DNA of 64,000 bases from Clarkia xantiana subsp. parviflora (Eukaryota > Streptophyta > Magnoliopsida > Myrtales > Onagraceae), in contig JAPTYO010000020.1 of assembly GCA_036873135.1 (NCBI GenBank), forward strand, positions 922,081 to 986,080. The letters run 5' to 3'. Positions within the stretch are counted from its first letter, which is position 1, and each line of letters opens with the position of its first letter. Under the pieces are notes generated by a model. It did not search any database. It was not told the DNA's origin and was given only the letters and a program-made list of their open reading frames with translations. This document shows, piece after piece, positions 1 through 11,421 of the stretch. The position numbers were made by a program, and so were the translations under genes.

Positions 1-542
1 TCGGTTTCCCGACTGGGGGGCAGAAGACGCCACATTGCGACTTGCAACTTCCTTGCCTCTACGAGTGGAAGTGGTCGCATTCGGCTTCAGGCGCTTAGGA
101 TCAGTCGGTCCACGCGCCACTGTGTCAGTTCGCTTAGAAGACACGCGAGAATCAAGCCCGGGGGGATTATTCCCGACCGCATGCGTAGAAGTCCCCTTTC
201 CAAGATCACGCCCTGAGTTGTCAGGAGCGACAGGGGCAGTGGCGACCAAAGTTGGATCAGTGCGAGAAGCAATACGCGAAGCCGCCGCATGAAGCGACGA
301 ACTCTTTCCAGCGAACCAACCTGCAATGTAAACACGCAAAAGTCATAGGGCTATCCCAAAGACTGTCCATTACAAGGGTCGAAGTGCCCAAAAATGCTCA
401 GAGTTAGAGGGAAGAACTTACTCATCACGTCAACGCGTCCAAAAGGAAAACAGCTCCACAAGGAATTGATACAACCTCACAACCTGCAAAGAAACAATCA
501 ACGTTAAGGCGCGTATCGGTATTAACGCGTACATCATCTTCA

Positions 543-1116
543 CATGTCGACAAGGTTGCTCGTCGACAAGAAGAAAATATTTTCTAAGTGTTTCCATGTA
601 CGTACGCACATGTCGACAAGGTTGCTCGTCGACAAGAAGAAAATATTTTCTAAGTGTTTCCATGTACGTACACACATGTCGACAAGGTTGCTCGTCGACA
701 AGAAGAAAATATTTTCTAAGTGTTTCCATGTACGTACACACATGTCGACAAGGTTGCTCGTCGACAAGAAGAAAATATTTTCTAAGTGTTTCCATGTACG
801 TACGCGCATGTCGACAAGGTTGCTCGTCGACAAGAAGAAAATATTTTCTAAGTGTTTCCATGTACGTACACACATGTCGACAAGGTTGCTCGTCGACAAG
901 AAGAAAATATTTTCTAAGTGTTTCCATGTACGTACGCGCATGTCGACAAGGTTGCTCGTCGACAAGAAGAAAATATTTTCTAAGTGTTTCCATGTACGTA
1001 CGCGCATGTCGACAAGGTTGCTCGTCGACAAGAAGAAAATATTTTCTAAGTATTTCCATGTACGCACGTACATGACGACAAGGCTACGCGTCAACAAGGG
1101 GAAAAATATTCTCTAA
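543..1116 (+). repeat. 66-bp minisatellite array A
   Basis: About 8.7 nearly identical tandem copies of a 66-bp unit. Each unit holds short palindromes: GTCGAC twice around 'aaggttgctc', GAAAATATTTTC, and TGTACGTACA in several copies. Because 66 is a multiple of three, reading frames stay open through the array on both strands in several frames; these are not taken as genes. It is orthologous in position to the array at 22317-23230 of the second element, which has more copies and differs by 'catgtcgacgaggag' replacing 'ctcgtcgacaagaag'. Confidence 0.95.
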
Positions 1117-1299
1117 GTGTTTTCATGAACACACGCATACACATCGACAAAGCTCATACGACGACATCTATGGTAACAAACATTAAATATCATAAAGATT
1201 ATTTTCTAAGTGTTTTAGCATATTCGCAGGCAATAATCAACGATACAAACATCAACGCGCGTATCAACATCAAGGGGCACTATGTCGGGGCAAAAGCGA

Positions 1300-2020
1300 A
1301 AATCGTCTAAGTTATGAACTAACAATGGTAATTACGGCAATCAATCAGCGATCATTCAACATGCAAGCATCAACAAGCAGCTCTATACGGCAACGACGAA
1401 AAATAACTTAGACAAACGACGATCCGGCGACACCACGAACTCGGGCCGAAGCTTCTTTTTAAATTGGGGTTTTTAAATTACCTCAAAGCAGGTTGAAAGA
1501 TATCACAATGGATTCCTCTCGTCGAGACGATTTCGGGAAGGTAAGGCTCGAAGTGAGGCGAGGTCGGGAAGGCGGCGCGTGGGGCTCACGCTCCGGCGAA
1601 GCTCCTCCACTCTCGACGGCGCGTGAGGGCGCGTGCGACGTCCCCTGAGCAATCCGAAGGTGGCGCTGGAATCGTCGCGACGAAACGAGTCGATTGGTGG
1701 TGTCAATTTCCAGAAACGAGCAAAAAATTAGACTCAAAACTATCAAAACGTGTTTAAGCTCCACGACGGCAAAGAAACTTTGAGCACAAAGATAATTCCG
1801 GGAAAGGAGAAGTAAATCACCTGCAAATGGGCTGAAATTAGAAGCTCCCAAGGTGTGGGAGGGATAAGTGAGAATATGAGTGTTTATTAATCCCTAAGAA
1901 GATGCTTTGGGGATAAGGATTGAGGATTAGTTCATCTACACACAAGACTAAAAGCCTTATGGTATACTCTATCCTTTCCTCTCAAGATATTTACTCTCAT
2001 ACATATAAATCTTGACATCA
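1300..2020. other. Segment present only in the left element copy
   Basis: Aligning by eye the two element copies between their 66-bp arrays and their 3' LTRs, the left copy holds roughly 650-700 bp with no clear counterpart in the right copy. It includes a GC-rich block (about 1500-1700) with open frames on the minus strand and an AT-rich tail. I recognise no protein. It could be captured host DNA, a nested insertion, or sequence lost from the other copy. Borders are approximate. Confidence 0.4.
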
Positions 2021-2416
2021 TTCGCACGTCACGCTCGCATGATTCATGATTTGAAAATCACTTAGCCATTTTAGAAACATACAATTTATATTTTCTTGCA
2101 TTACGTATTTACAATCTTGCCGCGTCCATTGTTCTTGCATACATGTTGATAGATGCACTCCCACACAAATGCATTACTGTTTACTCGCGTCCCAGACGAT
2201 GATCATATTCGTACATATGTATTTCCCATCACACTAACCATAGTGACAGGAAATAAAGTCGTTCGGCCAAAAAATCAAGCGACGGACGGAATCAAGATGT
2301 CTGCACCCGATCGTCGATCAAAATCGAAAGGTTAGCGTCAGACTCAAATTGGACAAATATCCTAACTTAAAATAGAGTCAAGAAAGGTTTTAAACCGTTT
2401 CTTGACTCGGGGGCAA

Positions 2417-3303
2417 GTGATGGATAAATGTCCAATTCGGGTTCGTATTTACGCTTCGGACCTCGCAAACACGTCAAAAATTACATCTCGTCTCGAAAAA
2501 CGTCTCCCAAGGGTCAAAACGGTCCGGAAACGCATTTACGCGTGACCGGACCGGACATCCGGATTGCGGTGCAATCCGGACCTCCGGGTTGCCGCAACCC
2601 GGACGTCCGGATTGCAGCAATCCGGACCTCCGGATTGCAGCAATCCGGACCTCCGGATTGTGCAATCCGGACCTCCGGATTGTGCAATCCGGACCTCCGG
2701 ATTGCGCAATCCGGAGGTCCGGATCGCACGGCAACTCGGACCTCGTCGAATCGCCCAATTTCGACGAGGTCCGAGTTCCGCCACGGGTATTGCGCGATTG
2801 TCGAATCCGCGATTACCGTGTCCGCGATCGCCGTTACGTATAGAGAAGTCAAGATCATGCATTACCAAGGGGGATGACGGTTCCCGTTTATCTTCTTGAA
2901 CCGTCGTCGAACCGCTCTAAAATCGGGTCCGGTCTCAAGGAAGCCTATAAATAGGAGACCTTGGCCACCCATTTTCACTCACTCTCTCATTTGCCCAACT
3001 TTGGTATTTTGAGCTCTGACTTCTCTCTAGAACTTTCTCTCTCTAGAAATTACCCTTTTGCCACTATAGTAACTTAAGCATCGGAGAGGGCTCCGCTAGC
3101 ACCACCCCCCCCCCCTCTCCGTGCTAGCATTGGTCCTTTGCGCAGGATCCGACGCACGAGACACAGATTTGCCGGGTCACAACCTCGCCGGGTCACAGCC
3201 TTGCCGGGTCACAGCCTTGCCGGGTCACAACCTCCGACAGAAGGGTCCTTACCCGCACAACCTCAGACGCGTCCTCGTGACCTCAGTCGTCCCGGACGCA
3301 ACA
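2417..3303 (+). mobile_element. 3' LTR of the left Tat-like element
   Basis: Begins TGATGG directly after a purine-rich tract and ends GACGCAACA, matching both LTRs of the complete element (15023-15793 and 23877-24709). TATAAATA at 2946-2953 is the likely core promoter, followed by a CT-rich leader and a GC-rich U5 with 'ttgccgggtcacaacc'-type repeats. It is longer than the other two LTRs mainly because of extra hairpin repeats in U3. The flank TTTAC (3304-3308) is also present at the undisturbed homologous site 25873-25877, so TTTAC is the predicted target duplication. Confidence 0.9.
2560..2730. repeat. Palindromic repeat array in U3 of the left LTR
   Basis: Tandem units of about 23 bp, each built from 'caatccggacctccggattg' and close variants. 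Every unit is an inverted repeat around 'ggacctcc' or 'ggacgtcc', and neighbouring units also pair with each other. About six units are present here, two in the LTR at 23877 and about one in the LTR at 15023, so the array expands and contracts. It lies some 220 bp upstream of the TATA box. Confidence 0.85.
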
Positions 3304-4180
3304 TTTACCATATTTAGTGTGCATGTATGGTAAACGTAAGCCATTACTTAATATCACCTTGCATATTTGGTAAGCCTATTTTTTATATTTGAAGTGTTTG
3401 TACAACCATAAAAAGTCATCGTTTAAAAATGATAGATATCATTACACATAACGTCTAATTATTATTTTGAGAGATACAAGTATACAAATTCGAGTTTTAG
3501 CTAATTTACCTAATTTTTAATATAACATTTGTAGTTCCGTTTTGAAAGAAATTAGTTTTATTCACATTCCTTACTCTATGATATATATATATATTATGGA
3601 ATTGAATGATTTAAATTATTTTTCATTTTTTACTCCAAAACCCCACTTATTCCATGATGCATATACAAGCTTTCGGATTTCAGACAATCTACTTAATTTT
3701 GCATTATAACATCAATCAGAGCTCCGTTTTGAACGAGATTAGTCTATTCACATTCCTACTCGACATAAGTGATTGTGGAGTGGTTTAAAAATTCATTTTG
3801 GACTCTATAACAACATTTTCCCCATTACACATTCGAGTTTCGGCTAATTTACCTTATAACCCTACTCGTAATTCCGTTTTGGACAATATTAGTTTTACTC
3901 ACATTCTTATTCAACATATAAGATTGTTGAATGGTTTAAAATAATTTCCATTTCGAACTCCAAAGCACAACTTTTTTTCAAATCTAATCAAGTTGTCAAT
4001 ATATAGAGTGTGTTGCTAGTTTGAATCTCCACTAAACTTGATTCCTATACTAGCTAGTTGGAGTATACAATTATTAAGTTTGAGGATTAAACTGAATGTA
4101 ATTAATGTTGAAGGATGAGTTTACAAAAAATCATTTGTTTGAGATCCAATTATTAGCTGATAAGTTTGTATCTTCTTTCG
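3304..4180 (+). repeat. Diverged direct copy of the L-galactose dehydrogenase upstream region
   Basis: Aligns nearly base for base with 25873-26814, starting at 'tttaccatatttagtgtg' and ending at 'tgtatcttctttcg'. Small indels separate the copies: 'acataacgtctaattatt' is only here, and about 90 bp around 26599-26680 is only in the other. The other copy ends about 200 bp before the L-galactose dehydrogenase start. This copy breaks exactly where that leader would continue and has no dehydrogenase exon after it. No gene is seen inside. Confidence 0.85.
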
Positions 4181-4260
4181 GAATTTTTTACCTAAATGGG
4201 GATCTAATGGATTCATAAAACCAAAATGTGAAACATTTCGGCTAAAATACCAAAATGGGG

Positions 4261-4522
4261 TTCGGGGCACTTTCAAAGTGCCCCGAACACTGTGCTCCGC
4301 TCTCTCAAAGAGCGGAGCCAGCTGGGAATGGCACTGTTCCCTGCTGTGGAGCAGGGAACAGTGCCGTTCCCTGCTGCGTCACATCGCAGCGCTCTTTGAG
4401 AGAGCGCTGCGATGTGACGTCTCATCGCAGCGCTCTCTCAAAGAGCGCTGCGATGTCACTGCTCAGGGTACTCCCTGAGCAGGCGTCCGGGGCGAGGCTT
4501 GCTTAAATAGCAAGCCTCGCCC
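4261..4522. repeat. Cluster of seven consecutive GC-rich hairpins
   Basis: Seven inverted repeats follow one another with almost no spacers: 4261-4287 (13-nt arms, 1-nt loop), 4294-4318 (10-nt arms), 4330-4365 (16-nt arms), 4377-4419 (19-nt arms), 4423-4455 (14-nt arms), 4459-4482 (10-nt arms) and 4490-4522 (14-nt arms). All arms pair perfectly. Hairpins 4 and 5 share arm sequence (CATCGCAGCGCTCT); the others differ. The block is strongly GC-rich within AT-rich DNA. No terminal repeats or target duplication were found and no open gene is credible. It may be a foldback element or an unknown structured element. Confidence 0.9.
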
Positions 4523-5645
4523 AATCTCATTTTTACCTCTTACAATTCGTTAAAAAAAAAAAAACGAATCAACAGAGTATTTGGAGATCTCATTTTTATT
4601 CGGATTCAAGGTTTACATTTCACTTCCGGCTACATTTGGAGTACTTTAAAAGTTTTATTGGCCGCTACAGTTAAGGTACTTTCATAATTATACACTGCTT
4701 ATGTACATATTTTAAAATGGTAGAAATTATTTGAATAAATAAACACTATATTTATGGTCTTTGCAAAAAAAAAAAAAAAAAACTAATTTATGGGGTTTAT
4801 AAATTAGTATATTCTTATGAAGCAGCAAATGTTTCAAACGGTTAATTAGAATATAGCTAGCTTGGATTTTAAATTTAGTAATTATCATAGAAAATATGTA
4901 AATTATTTACGTAACAAAAATCTGTACACATTACTTCATTTGTTGTACTTATATAGATGATAAAATATTTGGAATCATAATGTCGTAGAAAAATTAACCA
5001 ACTAAACAATAATCTCATTTTAGTCGATAAGTGAATCCATATGTTCATGCATGTTAATTTTTATTATTATTATTTTATGTCTAAAATAAAAAATAACTTT
5101 GAACGTAAATTGTTCCTTATAGAATATAACTATTGTGTGTTTTTATGTTAGGGGTTGGAGTTATCCAAATCATTGTTGTAGATGCTCGGGTCGTAAGTAG
5201 CAGATAAAGGACACTAAAATTGGTAAGAATTCTCGACTGATTTATTAAAAATTTGAATTTTGTTTCCACTAAAGCATTTTAACAAAGCATGTCATTTTTT
5301 AAGCGTGTGTAAACTAAAGTGGTTGACAATGCATAATACATTTATTCTAAACTTGAATTGATTACTAAAGATAAATTCAAATATTAACTCCGTTGTTATA
5401 TGGATAATAAGTTCAAATATTTACCGTTAATAATGTAAACAATGAAAACTTTAATACATTATAATAACAATTCCAAATTATAAACTCACGTCATTTCTTT
5501 AAAGGTATTGAAGAAAAAATGGCCTGTACAAAGTTTGAGGATGATTAATAAAACAGCATTTCATTCCAGAAACAGACATGGAAAGCAGCTAACAGAGCAC
5601 GAACTAACAAGCCAAAAGTGACATGGACGAGTAAGAATGGCTTAC
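4523..5645. other. AT-rich intergenic DNA, no gene seen
   Basis: AT-rich sequence with an A-run around 4550 ('aattcgtt', poly-A, 'aacgaatc', a small palindrome) and another A-run near 4766. No credible reading frame, RNA gene or element terminus was found. Confidence 0.6.
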
Positions 5646-5816
5646 TTAGGTTGCGACCGTGTTGTCCCAAGTGAAGTTAGCCATATACACATTTATGACC
5701 TTTTGGGCGGTGTTGTGGACATTTAGATAGTCTTGTTGCGCGTTTTGGGCATGCGCCGGACGGATTACTAAGGCAAAGATGGACAAGGATAGGAGAAGAT
5801 AGATGTGGAAGGTCAT
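5646..5816 (-). pseudogene. Truncated PR-1-like (CAP family) secreted protein
   Basis: The minus strand encodes 56 residues from an ATG at 5816-5814 to TAA at 5648-5646. The N-terminus is a signal peptide (hydrophobic 'IYLLLSLSIFALVI' ending 'AHAQ'), followed by 'NAQQDYLNVHNTAQ' and 'FTWDNTVAT'. This matches the start of plant pathogenesis-related protein 1, where 'Q-DYL-HN-AR' and 'WD--VA' are conserved. A full PR-1 is about 160 residues, and the rest of the CAP domain with its cysteines is missing. No continuation in another frame was found downstream. A TATA box is in place upstream, so a short transcript is possible. Most likely a 3'-deleted relic. Confidence 0.75.
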
Positions 5817-5865
5817 TTGTAGGGTTTAGTTTTCTTGAGGTGGTTTGTGTGTTGTAGTGAGGGGG

Positions 5866-5872
5866 ATTTATA
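5866..5872 (-). promoter_or_regulatory. TATA box of the PR-1-like fragment
   Basis: On the minus strand TATAAAT is followed by 'ccccctcactacaacacac', a typical plant leader, about 50 bp before the ATG of the PR-1-like frame. Confidence 0.5.
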
Positions 5873-5879
5873 ATGTAAT

Positions 5880-6150
5880 TGAAGTTCTAAGAGCATCATC
5901 TCTTTTAGACATATGCACTTTTCTTCTAATGTAAAGTTAATTGGGAATGAAGGGATAAAATTTGCAATTGGGTTTGCATCCATCAAGTTGGATTTGCATG
6001 CTTGACTTCAAAAAAAAGGTGAGGGGGCAATTTAGATGTAATTGTTTCGTTTGGCACCAATATTATATGTTACTTTGTTTTCTATAAAGTTAGTGTATAT
6101 GAAAAATAAGTGAGGGTCAATATGTATTTGTGAACATATATATCTATTAA
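5880..6150. other. Intergenic DNA upstream of the Helitron, nothing recognised
   Basis: AT-rich sequence between the PR-1-like promoter and the Helitron 5' end. No gene or repeat border was seen. Confidence 0.5.
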
Positions 6151-8215
6151 TCTACTATATTATATTAATTCGGCATCGGAAGCCCTCTGGCTGACACGTG
6201 GACAGTTTGTTCTCTAAATTTGGATACATAATATTGATTGATTCAAAATTAAGAATTATTTTTATATTCTTTTTTGGTCTCTACGCAATTTAAAGAAACA
6301 AATTAATTAAAAGTTTCCTTTTAAATTCATTGTCTATACAGTTTGGTTCCGGAAGACCGTATACCGCCACGTAAGCAACAATATATATATATATAAATAA
6401 TTAATAATCTACTATATATAATTAAATATATTATACTATTGATAATACAAATTAAGCAACGGGGAGGTATCGAGTTTTTGGATTCTAAGAGGAAAATTGG
6501 AAGGACAATAAAGAGGGGATTTTAATAAAGAGGGGATTCCAAAAGGAGCATTCAACTATGGTAAATCTATATATATAAATTTAGGTAGAAAGAAGAAATG
6601 AGGACGGTTCATTTCTCATAGATCATTCAATGGTAGCTTCTTCGTCTTCTACCATTGGCTTCGATTTTTCTAAACTCTTCTTCTATATATGCAAGAAATC
6701 ATGGTTGATTCATACCCGAAATTAAAGAGTTTACCCATATTGGATTATTGGTGAGGTAGATTTGTGATTTTTGGCCACTTCTACTCGTGCAGTTGCAGTT
6801 GGACGACGGGTTTGGTCAGAAGGTCGACGGATCTGGTTAGTGAAGTTAGAAATTTGAGGCTGATGTATTGAGAAGCAGGTGAGGGCCAAATACTACCACA
6901 TCCGGCTATACTGTTCTGAGAAATCTAACGTCATGAATCTACTTGATCTTCTCCATCCACCACCTGCTCTACACCTTCAGCAATCTCTCTCTCGAGCCAA
7001 TGTTGACTGGAAGATGGCTTATCTTCTGATGTTAGATCTGGCCCCCACCACAAGTGATTTCTCTCTCCAAGTACCTTCTGTCGTCGAGATATGGCTCCCC
7101 GCGATCAGATCTGTCATATCTAGGGTTTAGGTCGGATTGATCGACCGACCAATGGGAGGAGTCGGTGTAGGCGTCCTCCGATGAGGTTACGCGGAGAGAT
7201 GGAGGTGGAGGTGTTGACATGGAGAGTAAGAGCTAGAGCGAGGTCTGTGGGAATGGGCCAGTGGCAAGGCGATTGGGGAAACAGCTAGGTGCGGCGCCGA
7301 TATGGAGATCGGAGTTGTGGTACTGAGATGTGTTACTCACATTATGTCACTAGATTAGGGTTTTTCCATATATTTCCTTTTCATTTATTATTTTCGGTAA
7401 AGTAAACTAATTGGATATCTTGGCCCAAAAAAGGTTAATTGGATAAGCCCAATGATATCGGCCCAATATTCTTCATTCCATGTTAATAAACATTTTTGCG
7501 CATTGTTGTGGAGAAAAAAAGGAAGTTTTTGTTACTTTTAACTTTTGATCGAGTAAAAATTAAGCTTATCTTTTTAATTGAATAAAAGTTATATTAATTA
7601 AATGAATAATTTCTTATAAAATTAATTTAATTATTTAAAATATATCAAAAGTACATGATGAAAAATATCCTAAACATAAGTAGTCATTTACTTTATTTAT
7701 TGAAGAGGTCTAAGTTAAAATACTCGGTTGAATTTAAATTTAGATAGCTTTTAAAATCATAACTCACTTTAATTTTATCAATTACTTATTGGTCAACCAA
7801 ATTTACCCATATCTTACATTGTTCCTAAGATTAGTAATGGTTAGATTATTATGGTACATATATAGAAAATACCATATTTACACTATAGTTTTTTTTGCTA
7901 ATATATCATAACTACAATCACTATAGATTTTATTACCATATATGTATCTATAACTTCAAATTTTCAATGTTATTTGTAGAATAGATTAAATAATTTTGAA
8001 GTGGAGGTATAATAGATTGAATGAATAATTCATGATTGATAGCTAAACTCTTTAAAATGTATGTGTATTTGTTGATATAACTCATAGTAACTCTAGAATA
8101 TCAAATGTTGAATAAACCGTATTTAAAAAATTTATATATAAAACAACAAATTCATTATTATAATTTCAGTGTCTAAAATATCATCCCGCGCGTCGCGCGA
8201 GTGAAAGTACACTAG
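6151..8215 (+). mobile_element. Probable non-autonomous Helitron
   Basis: The 3' end is classic: a GC hairpin (CGCGCG-T-CGCGCG, 8187-8199), 12 nt of spacer, then CTAG at 8212-8215 followed by T, as expected for insertion between A and T. The proposed 5' end is TCTACTATAT at 6151, preceded by A and followed by 'ctctggctgacacgtgg', a motif commonly seen near plant Helitron starts. A second TCTACTATAT at 6408 is an alternative start. No Rep/helicase gene is present. The 3' part (from about 6889) is copied again downstream. Confidence 0.65.
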
Positions 8216-8815
8216 TCTTTTATAAATAAACATAATTTTATACTTAATGATTAAGTCATCACTACCAGAATGTGGTAGAATCAATCATTTTTAGTTTATA
8301 ATTAGATACGAATGCAAACTCTCAGTTCGGCAGTGTTAACTTCTCAAATAATGTGCTAATATTTTTCTTCTACGGTTGAACCCCAATAAAATATCACAAA
8401 AGGCAGTGTGGTTGTTTGGTAAGTGAATCTTGCATAATTAATTAGGTTTTGATAATTAGCATTTAATTTTGATATACATAAATTGAAAAGCTTATAAATA
8501 AGTATAGTTTTGGTTTGGTGCATGTTCACAATAATATGTGTGATGTTTTGTTTACTTAATTTTAAATGTTTTTGTTTTTATATATAACATATTTCTAACG
8601 TATTTATTGGTTTTGAAACTTATTGCAGGTCAATTATGTCCCAATAGCAAGAGCTATTTCTTTCATGTGTGATTTACAACTTAGTTTTGTCAATCTGCGA
8701 TTTGAGTTCGTGTGATTCGTATTTGAGGTAATCTAAAGTTTATGAAAAATTAGTGATTAAATGTCAGTATGTCATTTCCAAACACCTCACTTATTATACA
8801 TTGACTTTTGTCATG

Positions 8816-10047
8816 TGTCGGACCTAAAATCCGACCTAAGGCGATACGTTTTGAAAACGTGGATTTTGAAAGAGTCGCCACTATTTAATTAAGGTTAACT
8901 AGAAACCTAAATTGGCTAGGAAAAAAATGATTGATCACCTAGGCCTAAAGTCGGTCCACGATTAGAAATTCGGATTCGGGGGTTCTATTACGAATTAAAA
9001 CACATGGAATTAATTTCGCCCTTACGGTACTCTATTCACAGATTACCATGAAATAAAACATAAAATTGATACTCCTTTGTTACGATACATGTTAGTTACA
9101 AGAAACTCTAAGACTCAGTTAAATTAATCATATTAATAAAACTCCTAAAAAACTATAACATGGTGTCCGTAATTCAACGAGTTATTTTATATACAAGAAT
9201 AAAACAAAACAAAGATAAGACAAATCCTATATCACATCTAGACTACATCTATCTATATGTTAAATATATATGAATGAAAGGATTTGAGCTAACCGATTCA
9301 ACTCCAAGTCAGTGTATACGATTTATGGTGAAGGCTAGAAACGACGAGCAGCTTGGTGATCGAACTCGGTCTGGTGGTCGGAGGAGTACGGAGCGGAGCT
9401 ATAGTTGAAGTCTTCGGAGCGAGCGACGGTGGAGGTGATCACTCCGGGAAGTTACTGCCGTTGGAGGTGGCGTCGGAACTGAACGGTCCGGTAGTTGTAC
9501 AACCGGGGATTAGGCAGCACTGGAGTGAGGTTCGGACCTGCATATTTTAAAAAAAAAATGTTAGGATGAGAGAGAGAAGAAAGAGAAAGAGAGAGGGGTG
9601 GTCGAAGCGACGGTGATGGCAGTCAGTATTGATGGCGGGCGTCGGCGATCGGATGGTGGTCGGGACTGGACTCTAACCGTCGTGGAGAATCGAGAGGTCG
9701 ATGATGAGCACGGGGCTGACTATGTCAGATGGGGACGGCTGGTTGATAACTCCGATCAAGTAGCAAACGATTCTACCGATTAACCTTCATCTTAGAGGTC
9801 GCAGATGATGATCGGAGAAGGTCGAGCACGGTTCCGGAAGGGGAGTCCCGGGTGGTGATGGAGATTCTGGCGAGGTGCAATCAGAAGTGGAGGGCTGTTA
9901 GACATTGCTCGACCTCCGGGCAGCAGTTAATGAAGGGAACGCATGCACGTGGAGCTGGAGAAGATGGACGTGATTGAGATCGTGAAGATGAGGTTAACCC
10001 TGCTGCCTTAGAAGGAGAAGAAGATGTGATAATGGTGAGATAAATGA

Positions 10048-10082
<35 letters not shown>

Positions 10083-10131
10083 TATCAAACAAGATAGCAA
10101 CAGAAGATGATCTTGACAAAACCAAACTATT
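8816..10131 (+). mobile_element. Truncated LTR, first copy
   Basis: Starts TGTCGGACCTAAAATCCGAC, closely matching the start of the solo LTR at 37467, through 'gttttgaaaacg' and 'gccacta'. A GC-rich part (about 9340-10020) follows, as in the solo LTR. The expected end TGTTTACA is missing; the copy stops where the next tandem unit begins. The flank before it ('acacctcacttattatacattgacttttgtca') also occurs at about 25520-25560 without the LTR. Confidence 0.7.
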
Positions 10132-11421
10132 AATACTACCACATCCGGCTATACTGTTCTGAGAAATCTAACGTCATGAATCTACTTGATCTTCTCCATC
10201 CACCACCTGCTCTACACCTTCAGCAATCTCTCTCTCGAGCCAATGTTGACTGGAAGATGGCTTATCTTCTGATGTTAGATCTGGCCCCCACCACAAGTGA
10301 TTTCTCTCTCCAAGTACCTTCTGTCGTCGAGATATGGCTCCCCGCGATCATATCTGTCATATCTAGGGTTTAGGTCGGATTGATCGACCGACCAATGGGA
10401 GGAGTCGGTGTAGGCGTCCTCCGATGAGGTTACGCGGAGAGATGGAGGTGGAGGTGTTGACATGGAGAGTAAGAGCTAGAGCGAGGTCTGTGGGAATGGG
10501 CCAGTGGCAAGGCGATTGGGGAAATAGCTAGGTACGACACCGATATGGAGATCGGAGTTGTGGTACTGAGATGTGTTATCTCACATTCTGTCACTAGATT
10601 AGGGTTTTTCGATATATTTCCTTTTCATTTATTATTTTCGGTAAAGTAAACTAATTGGATATCTTGGCCCAAAAAAGGTTAATTGGATAAGCCCAATGAT
10701 ATCGGCCCAATATTCTTCATTCCATGTTAATAAACATTTTTGCGCATTGTTGTGGAGAAAAAAAGGAAGTTTTTGTTACTTTTAACTTTTGATCGAGTAA
10801 AAATTAAGCTTATCTTTTTAATTGAATAAAAGTTATATTAATTAAATGAATAATTTCTTATAAAATTAATTTAATTATTTAAAATATATCAAAAGTACAT
10901 GATGAAAAATATCCTAAACATAAGTAGTCATTTACTTTATTTATTGAAGAGGTCTAAGTTAAAATACTCGGTTGAATTTAAATTTAGATAGCTTTTAAAA
11001 TCATAACTCACTTTAATTTTATCAATTACTTATTGGTCAACCAAATTTACCCATATCTTACATTGTTCCTAAGATTAGTAATGGTTAGATTATTATGGTA
11101 CATATATAGAAAATACCATATTTACACTATAGTTTTTTTTGCTAATATATCATAACTACAATCACTATAGATTTTATTACCATATATGTATCTATAACTT
11201 CAAATTTTCAATGTTATTTGTAGAATAGATTAAATAATTTTGAAGTGGAGGTATAATAGATTGAATGAATAATTCATGATTGATAGCTAAACTCTTTAAA
11301 ATGTATGTGTATTTGTTGATATAACTCATAGTAACTCTAAATGTTGAATAAACCGTATTTAAAAAATTTATATATAAAACAACAAATTCATTATTATAAT
11401 TTCAGTGTCTAAAATATCATC

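Larger units (their letters stand above)
1..2416 (+). mobile_element. 3' internal region of a Tat-like LTR element, cut by the window start
   Basis: This segment parallels the 3' non-coding half of the complete element further right. Both have a 'gggggcagaagacgccac' block (about 15 and 21950), then a 66-bp minisatellite, a block ending 'ttttctaagtgttttagcata', and a long shared stretch just before the LTR (here about 2020-2416, there about 23480-23876). It ends in the purine-rich tract 'ctcgggggcaag' immediately before an LTR starting TGATGG. No protein-coding domain is visible. The copy's own gag region and 5' LTR lie outside the window, so its completeness is unknown. Confidence 0.8.

Noticed and set aside
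430..1116. Long reading frames of 150-210 codons on both strands across the minisatellite
   Set aside because: They arise from a 66-bp period free of stops; the peptides are simple 22-residue repeats with no start context and the same happens at 22317-23345.
543..1116. CRISPR-like array
   Set aside because: The repeats are contiguous 66-bp units without unique spacers, in a plant retroelement.
1483..1851. 122-codon minus-strand frame
   Set aside because: No domain, biased Arg/Ser/Pro composition from a GC-rich block, and no counterpart in the sister element.
4255..4506. Frames of 66-83 codons across the hairpin cluster
   Set aside because: The sequence is explained by palindromes; the peptides repeat the arms and show no domain.
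9353..9783. Small GC-rich frames of 61-65 codons, repeated at 12589-13019
   Set aside because: They lie in a truncated LTR, have no recognised domain, and occur twice only because of the tandem duplication.
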